A stretch of DNA of 64,000 nucleotides from Volvox africanus (Eukaryota; Chlorophyta; Chlorophyceae; Chlamydomonadales; Volvocaceae): the NCBI GenBank assembly GCA_030268105.1, contig BSDZ01000004.1, forward strand, positions 4,203,001 to 4,267,000. The letters run 5' to 3'. Both the position numbers and the translations under genes were made by a program. This document shows, piece by piece, positions 38,001 through 49,300 of this stretch. The notes beneath the pieces were generated by a model. That model was given only the letters and a program-made list of their open reading frames with translations, did no database searches and had not been told where the DNA came from. Within the stretch, counting starts at the first letter, position 1; each line of letters starts with the position of its first letter.

Positions 38001-39847
38001 CGTGCCTTCTCCGCAGAAAGGCGGCGCGCCGGCGAGCTATTATCGCTCACAGACCCAAGAAACACGCACTGCGGCGACGACGACAGCGCCAGGTGCCGCC
38101 TCCGGCGCGGCGGCCTCTGGGGGGGACGGACACGCGGTTCGTGATGCTGACGCAGGGGCCGTACAAACGAGAAAGGCCATGGTAACGGATACGCTGCCAT
38201 CGCCACCGAGGTCATCGAAAGGTCGGCTCCGAAACCGGCCATCGCACTCACTGTTGCGACATTCCTCGGTAGCCGTGTTGCCGCCGCCGCCGCCTCCTTC
38301 GGAGGCGGCGGAGCCACAATGGCAATCGGCGTTGGCGGCACCATCTCATCCGCACGACATTGCGATGGCCTCCTCTCCTCTGCCGTTTTGTATCGGCGGG
38401 GCGACGATGGTGGGTGGAACCGTCTCCACTTATCGTGGAGCCTCACTCGCACCTTACCATGCGCAGTTGCAATCGCAGTCGCAGCCAGCAGCACAAGCAC
38501 CTTCATGTTCTGAGTCGGAGATGCTGGAGGACCTGCCCTGCACGTCAGTCAGCGCCATGGCGCCCCCGGTATACACAACGGCGTCTCGGGGGGGTGAGTA
38601 TAGAAGTGGGCCGAGACGGCCGCGGGGAATGGAGGGGTGGGATGGAGGGAACGGCGGATCTGACGTGCCCCTTAGCGGCGGGAGGGGCTGAGGTACGTGC
38701 ACACACCTATAGGTAAGCCCCACAGGCACGTGTGTGGCCATTAGGCAGGGACAGACTCACTTGGTCGTTAGCGAGCTAATGATTTTTGGGATTTGTTGTT
38801 ATCCGGCGAAAGCTGCTACTTTCGTCAGGGCTCCTGCCCCCGCCCCTGCCCCCGCCCCTGCCCCTGCCCCTCTGCCCCCGCCCCCGCCCCTGCCCCTGCC
38901 CCTGCCCCTGCCCCTGCCCCCGTCCCTGCCCCTGCCCCCGCCCCTGCCCCCGCCCCTGCCCCTGCCCGTGCCCCCGCCCCCGCCCCCGCCCCTGCCCCTG
39001 CCCGTGCCCCCGCCCCCGCCCCCGCCCCTGCCCCTGCCCCTCTGCCCCCGCCCCCGCCCCCGCCCCTGCCCCTGCCCCCGCCCCTGCCCCTGCCCCTGCC
39101 CCCCTGCCCCCCTGCCCCTCTGCCCCTCTGCCCCCCTGCCCCCCTGCCCCCCTGCCCCCCTGCCCCCCTGCCCCTGCCCCTGCCCCTGCTCCTCCTCTTG
39201 CCTCTGCTACTCCTCCTGCTCCTGCTCCTGCTCCTTCTCCTCCTGCAACTGCTGCTTGTGTGGATGTTCGGCCACTTGTTCCTTATCCGCCTGCGGCAGG
39301 GGATGTCCCCGCGGCCTGTCCGGCGACGAGAGACACTGCCGGCGCGACCGCGGGTTTGGACCCGGACGGGCACGTGCTGCTGGAGGCCACCGCAATGGAG
39401 TTCGCCGCTCCGTTCGCCCCAGACGCCTTCTCAGCCCCGAAACCACTCCATTCGCCGGGCGGTGGCGCTGTAGCCCCACTCTTGCCTTGGCTGGGCGAGT
39501 TGGGGCAGGGATACGTGGAGCCGTGCCAGAAAAGCCAGGTGTGGCAGCAGCAACAGCAGCAACAGCAACAGCAGCAACAAAAACAGCAGCAGCAGCAGCA
39601 ACAGCAGCAATGGCAGCAGCAGCTGCTACTGCCGCAATCGCCGGGGGTCCAGTCGGCCGAGTCACAGCTGGCGACGCGGAGGGAGGGCGCCGTGCTCCAA
39701 GAGGACTGGATGCTTCTGCAGCAACCGGATGCCGTCTGGAAGTCCCCGGAGCAGCTGCTGCAACAACCTTGCCTTATGCACGAGCAGCAGCAACAGCCAT
39801 GGCAGCAGCGGCAGCAAGAGGCGGAGCCGTTGTCTTCCGCGCAGTTA

Positions 39848-39880
<33 letters not shown>

Positions 39881-42574
39881 CAGCGGCAGCAGCCAGGGCA
39901 CCCTGTGGCTGCTGGCTCGTTGCCGCAGATACTGCAGATGCCCTCCCATTCGCTGTCACCGCCGTCCACGCCAACACTGCTGGCAGCATCCGCGCGTTTA
40001 TTAGATGAGAGCGTGGCACTTTGCGGTGGCGGCAAGAAACTGGGTAGCTGGACGGACGCGGCCAAGAACTCGTTCCCAGGTGGTGGTGATGGTGGCGGCA
40101 GCGGTGGCTGCGGCGCAGCCGCCACCGTTGCAAACACCGCTGCCGCCACCGGACGGGTGCTGCATCGGGCGCACAGCCACAAGCAAGGCCCCCGTCCTCA
40201 GGCGCAACACCACCAGCACCGGCCCCCGAATCGCTCTCCGTTTTCTGTGTCGCCCACACCCCTGGGTACGCGGGTTCGTAAGAGACACGGTGTCATTAAA
40301 GCTGCGTCCAATGCTGCTGCCGCCACCGCCGCTGCCGACACTGCTGCTGATGGAGGCATCCCTGACGCCGCTCCCACTGGATCCTTCGTAAAGCAAGGCA
40401 CGTCAGCGGCACCGCAGTTCGCGGCGCCGGGGCTTCGTGAGAGGAGCGGCACCGCTGAGGGACCTCATGACAGCATTGCAGCGGCACCGACGGGATCACC
40501 CGCAGCGACGCGATTAGATGTCCCGGGAAGCGGTTTTCACCCGGCGGTAATCGCTCCCCCTTCCAGGGACGGCTTCACCGGCACCCCGGCGGCGCCGCCG
40601 CATCCCATTCAGTCCGTGCTTGCTCTGTTCGGAGACAGGGAAGCTGCGGCAGGGCCGGCGGTGGCGGCGGCGCCAGCGTCCCTTCCAACCGCCGATGCCG
40701 ACTTCGCAGTTGCTTTCATGCATCAGCCCTTGGCGGCCGTCGGCGCCTGGGATGCGTCAATTGAGAGTGCCGGCGGCGGCGGCAGCGGTGGTGGGCTGGG
40801 GCTGCAGCGGCAGACATCCGCCGCACATACGTATCGCGCGGGTGATGTGATGCGCAGTGTCGAGAGCCTGGCGCGCAGCCGGACGCAGTCATTACCGGCG
40901 TTGCCGGAGATAACGCTACCGCGCTCGCAGATCCAGGCGCCGATGTCCTTGATGCGTGGTGACAGCGTCAGACTAACCGGCAGCGATGCAGCGGCGGTTC
41001 CGGCAGCAGAAGCGGTGCCGCTGAATCAATCTTCTGCATTAAGTGCCTTTGGTGCTTGGGTGGCGGCCACTGCACTGGCGGCGGCGGCGCCTGTTGGTGG
41101 AGATGTAGCTGACGGCGGAAGGTCGGCAGCAGCTTCGGCTATGCTGTCGATGACGTCGATGCCCGCGTTATCCCAGCAGCCGCCCCCTTCATCTCACCCA
41201 AAACTGCCAGAAGCTGCGCAGTGGACGCAAGGTCTCGGAACGCAGATGACAGCAGCAGCCGGCGCGTTTCCAGCTCGGTGGTCGGCGCGCCCAGTAGTAC
41301 AGCAGACCAGTAGCAATGCGTCACCGCTGCCGCTGCCGTTGCCGCCAGTCCAAGACCCTCTTCGACCGCAGCCCGCATGGTCACCGGCCGACCAGGGGCG
41401 AGTTGGCGGATGCCGTTGGCGTAACATTGAGGAGCTGCTGAAGGAAGCCGCTGACGGGGAGGTAGCAGCGCACAGCCAAAACTCCGTTGTACAAGGTATG
41501 GCCAATGAGCTTGCCAGTGGCGGTGGCAGCAGCGGCAGTAGCGGCGGCTCGTTGTGCGAATCCCGCTGCTGCACTACCTGCTGCGGCCTCCTCCCGGGTC
41601 ATCCCCGTGACCCTGAGGCCCTTGCCCTTGCGGCAAGCACCGACATTACCAGGTGGCCGACGTTGCCGCCGCTGCCGGCGCCGGCGCATGTGGACGGCTT
41701 TCTTTTGCCCAACGCCGCTGAGGCCCTCTGCCTCGCTGACACGTACATGGGCCAAATGTGGCAGGCGCCGTGCGGCCGTGCCGTCGGCACCCAGGGCGCG
41801 CAAGGCCCAAGCGGAAGCGGCCCCGGCAACGCTGCCGGTGCGGTCCCGGAGCGGTCAAGCCTCCGGGACCTTATGGAGTGGTTTATGGAACCGGACCTCC
41901 TGCTGCAGCCAGAGGCGCTGGCCACCACCACTGCACAGGGTAAAGCACCAGCAGGGCGGTCTGGGGATGACGCCGCCACCACGATTCCGTACGCAACGAG
42001 TACGGGAGATCTAATTTATCAGCAGTTGTCTTGTCCGGATTCGGAGCTGGAGGATGTCGATATGGAACAGCTGGAGTGCATGGGTGGAGAAGCGGAGGCG
42101 GCATGGGCTGCGGCGGCGGAGGCAGCCGCCACTTCGATGACGTCTAGCGATGGATTCCAGAGCAGCTTCTCGTCCCAACAGGATGATGAAATGGCGGCGG
42201 TGGACCTGGTGAAAGCAGCCATGGATGTCGGCGGCTGCGGTGGCGGTGACGCGATGGCGACGTGTTCCGCCGCCAGTGACAGTAGTGGTGACGACGGGAT
42301 GAAGATCGGAGGGCACGTCGCCGCCATATCCATGACGTCGGAATACATTACTAATGGGAGGGAATCCAGGATGGGTAGTGGCGGAGGCGGAGCACCCGCA
42401 GGTGAGCTGACATCCTCACCATTTGCCCCTTCTTGGCAAAGAAGAGGTGGCAGCGGCGGCGGCAGCGGCGGTGGCACGACGGCGGTCCCAACGAGCGGCA
42501 GCAACGGCGAGGGGCTGATTCTTCCGGAGCTGGGAAGTCTGGGGGATCTCTCAATGGTCGACTTGGCGGAATGA
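35092..42574 (+). CDS. AP2-domain transcription factor, about 2146 aa
   Basis: Exons: 35092-36747, 36859-36974, 37379-37469, 37762-38593 and 38829-42574; every junction keeps phase. The AP2/ERF-type DNA-binding domain is split over exons 1-3 (residues ~543-618): SSPYIGVSQ, then YKRTGRWEAHIWD, GKGRQLHLGSFLTARQAAR, and AYDLAALCMRGESAELNHPH. This matches the AP2 pattern of GV..../GRWEAHIW/LG.F...AARAYDLAAL. An Arg-rich patch (SRRKSRSGPKSR) just precedes it. The rest is low-complexity and typical of regulatory regions: Ala/Gly/Cys-rich N-terminus, a His run near residue 350, a Pro-rich block (~899-1020), Gln runs (~1137-1165) and an acidic C-terminus (SELEDVDMEQLE, ELGSLGDLSMVDLAE) that resembles an activation domain. 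Only one AP2 domain was seen. Targets are unknown. The start ATG is the first in its open frame. Confidence 0.85.
37492..37695. repeat. GGGAGGGAGGGACA minisatellite in AP2 intron 3
   Basis: About 200 nt of GGGA units punctuated by ACA, filling most of intron 3 (37470-37761). The G-strand is the coding strand, so the pre-mRNA could fold into G-quadruplexes. Confidence 0.9.
38829..39190 (+). repeat. CCCCTG/CCCCCG hexamer tract coding for Pro-rich segment
   Basis: The start of AP2 exon 5 is a ~360-nt cytosine-rich hexamer repeat. All three plus frames are open through it (Pro/Leu, Pro/Ala or Pro/Cys/Arg). The frame chosen is the one that matches both the upstream exon phase and the long downstream frame. 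Confidence 0.85.
39541..39620 (+). repeat. CAG/CAA tract coding for poly-Gln
   Basis: Gln codons (CAG and CAA mixed) in AP2 exon 5. Shorter CAG runs follow at about 39784 and 39850-39890. Confidence 0.85.
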
Positions 42575-42783
42575 AGGACTTGTAGCTCCGGGGGCTCCGG
42601 AAGTGTGGGGTTATTGCTTGCTGGGGCCGGCACCTGAAATTGGGGGTCGGCAACTACTTGGCATCGCATGCATCGACTCACTACTGCGAGCAGCAACATG
42701 GACCATCATCCCATTAGTTTAGGGGGGGGCATCTGACCAAGAATACCAGTGCCACGAGTGTATATGTATGTGCTTATGTTTAT

Positions 42784-42794
42784 GTGTCTGTCTG

Positions 42795-42873
<79 letters not shown>

Positions 42874-42895
42874 GTATCTGTCTGTCTGTGTATCT
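42784..42895. repeat. TCTG tetramer microsatellite
   Basis: More than 20 TCTG/TGTC units, starting ~210 nt after the AP2 stop, probably in its 3' UTR. Confidence 0.9.
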
Positions 42896-44020
42896 GTGTG
42901 CGCGCGGTTTCACATTGTGGTCCGTGATAGGGTTGGGATGATGATGAAGTGCCCAGGCGGCCGAAGGGGGTGAACTGAACACGCCCGCATAGAGGGCATC
43001 CCCCAGTGCCAGTATCCGCTTGGGTACTTTGGCCTTATGTAGCTCATGGTTCATGAATCCTACGCCCTTGCTGGGGGGGAGGGCGGGTAAGGCCCATATA
43101 CGTGCTGTTTTCGATGTGACCCGTGGGGTGTTGTCGAGGGCCCTTGTCGAGCGACTTGTGACTTCGCAACTCGCTTTTGGTCCTTCAGTTTTTAGAAAAA
43201 GGGTTGATCAAGGTTGTGACACACAAACACTGTTGCGAAGACGCCAATCCGTGATGTCTCTTTTCCTGTCTGTGCGTTTTGTCAAGGAGGCTTTCTTCAC
43301 AAAGTGGTTGACATGGCAGGTCCGTTGTTGTTGGTTTCTGCTCCTGCGGCTGTATTTCGTCATGGCATAGAGAATCGTGGGTGACGGGGTCGGCCGCCAA
43401 CTGCCCGCGATCAGCGGCGGGGGTCAGAGTCCAGCACATATGCATCGTGCATACATAGTACACCGTACTTGTACCGTACGACAGCCGTGTCTGCTTGACT
43501 GGCAATAGCGAAGGGACCCTACGGGCTCTAGGCTGCGAGCCCGATTTTGCAAAGAATAGGGAAGAGTGGCGCAGGCTGGGATTCTGCATCTCCAAAGGCA
43601 GGGAGGGTGGCAGCCGCTATAGCTGTAAAGCAATCTGTCGCACCATGTGTATCTTCTGCCCTCGGCTCTTTTAGCTATTTGAGCGTTTTCCTCTAGGAGT
43701 TCAGCGAGTGCTTCTGTTGGTATGAGTGTGCATGTTATAGGTTTATACGTTGTGAACTGGTAGTACTGTGGTCCTGGTGACCTGGTCGCATCCTTTAGGT
43801 TCCGTTGGACCGTTGTAGGTTTTCGTTGGGATCTCATTTTGCCACCTGCAATCTGATCTCAGCCGTTGACTCTTATCTGCGCACAGTTTGGTTCGCTGTT
43901 TGACGGCCAACTTTGCATTTCCGAGGGTCACCGACTTCCACTTTCCCGCATGAATCCCTCCAGTTGTGTTGCTCATGTCGTGTGTGTTAGCTGAAGGGGC
44001 TACGTAACTGTTAACTGCTT

Positions 44021-44025
44021 TGTAA
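44021..44025 (+). promoter_or_regulatory. Possible distant poly(A) signal TGTAA for AP2
   Basis: A TGTAA noticed 1447 nt beyond the AP2 stop. Such a long 3' UTR is plausible but unproven. Confidence 0.25.
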
Positions 44026-46394
44026 TGTAGCTAGCTGGTATTTGTGACAGACGATGTCATTGTACACGTCATAGAAACAGGCTGTATATGTATCTTCGCA
44101 TCCGGACACGAAAACACATCAACTGCTGTAAAAGTCAAAGGTGCCGAAACATTCCCCCGTCGTAGGCTTCAAGGCCTCCCAGCCACGATCGCCAGGTTGG
44201 ATGTTGTACTCCACAAAGAATGTGAGATGATAATCGTGTGACAAACATGACTTCCGTGAAAAATATACAAATGACATGATATATCCTTTTTGCTCGATAT
44301 ATGTCGATGTCCATGTCTCTGATAAACCCTGGGCTGCTTGCTCAGGGTTTGCGTTGCAAGCCACGAGGAAAGTGGAGGAAGGGGGCGGCGACTGTGTGGC
44401 AGGAAGGTACCCAAAAATATGTCTTGAACTCTCAAAATCTGTCTATGGACCAGTCTCCAGGTCCTCCATAAACTTTGTTGGCCAGGCTTGACCAGGTTGA
44501 CCGTCGTCACCAGGCCGTGGTGTCCTCACGACACGCTGCGTGATCGATCTCCCTGATGGCAAAGGGCATGAACGCGGTGTAGTCTTTTGCGGTGTAGGTT
44601 TTTTAAGTCGATGCCGGTGTTGACCACCAGCTCCACTAGATCGATACAGCTCCATCCAGCTCCACAGTTTCGTTCTCCATTACATTGGGAGCTTCTTTCT
44701 GAGAGCTGTAGCACATAGAGCAGAGGTTGAATGGCGGGTTAACTTGTCCCAAACACTCCAGGTCACCCCGGCAACTCCAGACTGTGATGAACTGTAAGTG
44801 AATGCGGTGTGCTCACGGACTGTGAGTGACTGCCGCCGTCTGACGCCTTGGGGCTCATTTCACGCGACTTCAGAAACCACACTGTTTCCCCACATCCGCC
44901 TAGCGCCCACCAGGATCCTTCTGATGTCGACATACAGACTGTACACTGTGGCTGCAGATTTGCTGCGAGGGGTGGTGAGTAAAGCGGCGCATGCATAGAC
45001 GTGCGTGTCTGAGCTAGGTAGGCTGCGTTCACTAAGAAGTTAAGAAAGGTCTGTGAAACTAACACACGCACACCCTTTCTGCTGCAGCAATCCGGAGCAG
45101 CAGCACCGCTTGACGTCACCATTATTAGTGTCGCCCGCAGACCAGGTTCTTGGTGTTCGGGTGTTGGTACTGATGGATGCTGCATCTGCTGCTCGCCCTC
45201 GGTGTCAGTGAGGACAAAACACACAACTTGTCATCACGCATAGCAGAAATGGACAAAACCTAAAAAACAATGCCGCTTCTATCCGGGGGTATCATGGGGT
45301 ACCTGGCACCTACCGACCCCTATCTACCCGATGCGGAACATTCAACAATTATTACAACAGCGAGTTCCGCTTCAGTACGTGCGTTGGGGTGCCGAGCAAA
45401 GCTTCAGCCAAAGAGTGCCAAGCGACGTTGGTCGCGCAGGGTACTGGCCCACCTGCCGTCGGCTAGGACGTGCTAGGATGCTCGGTTCATAAATACACCC
45501 GAGCAACCAAACCCATGACAACGGGATATAATAATCCCATACATACTATACGGAGTTAAATCTGAGTTAAATAGATACCAAATAGGGGCCTACAATCACA
45601 ATAATTTCAACGGCTGGAGATCAATCTCAACGCACTAATACCGAAGGACCCATTTTGTATAATTTGTTCTTCATTTAAGACATACAACAAGTGGACATGT
45701 ACCTGGGCAACATATTGATAACTGATTCAAAATAGATTTCAAGTAAAGGCAAATAGAAGCCAGGCGAGGCCATCATCACTAATAACCCTCATCACCTAAT
45801 ACGCTGTATGGCGTATGTGCAAGCAGGCATTCTCGCAGGTAATATGCATGATACATCCTTCCATTTCAATGTTGCAACATCGACAGAGCCCGTAGACTTA
45901 TTCGTCAAGTCGCTCGCTCCACCCTGCCTTCATCATGCTGTCGCGCGTGTTCGGCTCTTAAATAGCTCTTAAACCCCATCTGCCGCTAAACCACAATCGC
46001 AACCAAGTATATGGCCAACTACTTGCGTAGCGTCCATGCTGTGCATCTCTGCCTCCACAAACTTGCAATCTGCATGCCGCCTCCTGCGAACAAGGCACAC
46101 TTCACTCAATCCCGCCGTTTCACCATGCATACCACCTTTCAATCTCCTTATAACAACCAATCTTACTCACTTCCCTCCACTCATCTCTCTCTTCCCCCTT
46201 TTCTCCAACATGCAGCTATGCAGCTCTAAAGCTTTTCTACCCTCCAGACTGCCTGGACTGGACTGCCAGACACAGAAGATCTGAGAAAAATCAATTATCG
46301 CTAGCGCAGCATGCAGATATCGTCACGTCCTGTATTGCTGCAATCTCCAGGATCTCGGCGCCAACGCACCCAAGCCTCACCTTTCAGCGGCTCC

Positions 46395-49300
46395 TTAGCC
46401 GCATACCATGCGCTTGAAAGTCCGCAGGTACAATATAACTGGGATTGTCAACAGCATCAATAGCAGCAGCAGGACCGATACAAAGTACAGTGCGCTTAAA
46501 AGGGTCTTATGGCGCTGCCAGAATGAATACAGCTGGATCCCTCCCGGGGACCTGGGCTCCGGCAGGTGGCTGGTAAGGCACAGTCCCTTGAGCAGCTCCT
46601 TGACCTGCTCCAGGAAGAGTCAAACAGGGGCAGATAGGCACGCAGGTTTCTTAACCCTAAATTAGGCACGCAGGTGGGCAGGTAGGCAGGTAGGCAGGTG
46701 GCCAGGTACCCGTACGCACAAACACATAAGACATACCAGAAAGCGGACCGGCACGCTTCAGTTGTGGATGTGATTGCTGCATGCACTTCAACCCACGTTC
46801 TGGTCCCTCCTTGTGATCGCAGGACCGTTCACTGCCCCTCCCTTTTTTACTACTCCACCTCCACCTCCACGTACAACTGCACTTCCAGCGCTACCTGCAC
46901 CTCCAACAGTCCTTGAAACCCACCAACAACAACCCCCCTTACAATTGGTTCGGAAAGCCGCAGACAGGGCCGTCCCCAGAATCACACGCCGGCAGTGCTA
47001 TTAAGCAAAATTGGGGCCCTATAACCGAATAGGCATCCCAATCGCCACAATTTCACACCTTTCTGCTCCTCTTCGCCTTGAAGTCCGGCACCATCAGCAC
47101 AGACAGGAAGCCGCCCGCCAAGAAGCCCCCGACGTGCGAGGCGTGGGACGTGAAGCTGCCCCGAGTGGTGCCGCCGCTGTGACCCGTCGCCTGGGGCCCG
47201 GCGCAGCCCCCGGCGGTCGCAAAGGACAGTTGGAAGTTTCAAATCTTATCAAGAAACAAAAAAAGAATAATTTAATAATGTTGCCGAAAAGGAACCGAGC
47301 GGGAGCGGGTGACGGGGGAGGACAACATGACGAGTTTTGGTCACATGGTGCTGTACGAGACCCTAATTAAATGGAGTTGGGATGGTAGGGGCCCTCCTTT
47401 TCCGCTGACACATACACACACACATACACACACGCGCGCGCTAGCGTGTGGAAGATCCCAAACCCTACAGCCGTAAATCCAATATGACCTCTACTGCGTG
47501 ACGAATTCCCCCCGTCATCGCCCCAACGCACTTGCAGCGCCACCAGCAGCGCCGCCACCGCCGCCATGCCCACCAGCCTCAGCCAAAGTAGCGGAATGGA
47601 CTCGAAGTTGAGGGCTGCATCAGCTACATAGGTGCCCAGCAGTCCAAAGATAGCTCCCGACGAGCCAACCACCAGCATACAAGTATTCTCGAAGAAGGCG
47701 CTGGCCTGAAGGGACACGCGAACGAGAGGAGGGAAGTGCAGGACATCAGAAGACGGCAATGCCGAAGGCCATACAAAGGATGTCCCGCGTGCACTGAACA
47801 GAGATGGACACCGTTCTCTCCGTTCCAGTTGTTCTCGGGACAGCGATGGTGCGGAATTCTTGGATCCTCCCCGGGGAACCTCCTCACCCACTCCCTCTCG
47901 GTGATTGCGTTGGGAATGAGCGATGCATGCATGTATACGATAATGAGAGGGAAGAAAGAAGTAATACCGCTAGTGCGGTGCGCCTTCCCATCCAACTCAC
48001 CATATTGCCCGCAATTCCCGCCACCACCCACACCGGCAAGATCAGCCAGAAGCCAAACAGCGACTCCAGGTAGACCGATAACACCTACAGGGCAGGGCGG
48101 GTATTGAGGGGCCGGAAGGGGGCGGAGGGGGGCGGAGGGCGCCCGGAGGGGCGGGGCGGGTAATGCGTCTACCATCCATGATATGGAGGGAAAGGACTGA
48201 AGCCTGGGTGCGGACCTGGGTGCCTGGGTGTGGTTAACGAACAAACCGTTAACGCCACAAGTGCAGCTTCGGCTACTGTCTGCGAATGCACATGCCTGTT
48301 TTGACCCTTGACCTTGGGCTTGGCCATGACCACCCAACCAACCAAAATGCTGCAGACCCAAACTCCAGCCCCGGCCCCAATCCCGGTCCGCTCACCAGCA
48401 GCAGAGCCATGTTCGCGGCAAGGTGCATGGAGTTTTGGTGCACAAACAGCGAAGTAACCCAGCGCCACCACTGGCCCGCATGCACATCGGGGCTGTATCG
48501 GCCGCCCCACAGCCGCAAGTAATCGAAGCTAAAGGTGCGCGATGGGGTGGAACGCCAAAAGATCATCCAGCGACGCAATGCGGGAGGGCCCCAGCTGTGG
48601 CTACTGATGGGGTCCCCGTTCAACAAGGCGGTTGCATCCTCGCTGGATGCCACCAAAGCGGTGAGGATAGGAGGCGGCGGAAGACAAGGGCCGGGAAATC
48701 GTTCAGGGTTAAGCTACTGGATGCGCGCGGAGCGCGCGGTGGAGGGAGAAGGGAGCAGCGGGCTAAGCTTTGGCTCGCGCAGGGGTGGAGTACAAAAGCG
48801 GACCAACCAACAATCGCATCGTTGCGTTTGCATGAATCGATTAGGCGTACGCAGGCACGTGTGACCCTTGGTCAGGCTAACGGTGGGGAAGGGTCGTCTG
48901 ACGCCCCAAGACCAGACTTAAGCTGCAACCAGATATCTGCAAGCTGGTTATATGCCTACTTAGGCATATCCGCAGCGCGATGGATAAGACCGAAGGGTGC
49001 TCACTCCACGTGTCGGTGTCTAGCCTTGTACCCATCATGTGCAATCCTCGCTACTGGGTTAGCCGCTAACCTTCCGCTGCCAATCCTGAAGGCAAGTGGC
49101 ATTGAAATAAGAGTGCCATCTACCCGCGTCCTTCGCACCTGCCACTGGCGAGCGTAGATACGTCGATGGGCCGCACAAAGTCGTATTGCCCCGCCATGAA
49201 GAAAAACAAGCCAACCATCATCACGAGCAGTAGCATCGTGCCCAGAAGCCAGTACCCAGGGGGCTTGCGGGCCATGCTGTAGATGGGATGGCCGGGCCGA

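Larger units (their letters stand above)
42575..46394. other. Long spacer between AP2 and rhomboid 3' ends
   Basis: Convergent 3' ends, with no gene resolved. It contains a TCTG repeat (42784-42895) and a TGTAA at 44021. A minus-strand coding-like stretch near 44600-44440 contains stops (DYTAFMPFAIREIDHA), possibly a decayed repeat. AT-richer DNA runs from 45480 to 46000. Confidence 0.45.

Noticed and set aside
38825..39373. Minus-strand Gly/Arg-rich and alternative plus-strand frames through the CCCCTG tract
   Set aside because: The hexamer repeat leaves every frame open. Only one joins exon 4 in phase and continues to the AP2 C-terminus.
42749..43054. Open frames over the TCTG microsatellite
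   Set aside because: Four-base repeats read open in several frames by nature. The tract lies in the likely AP2 3' UTR.
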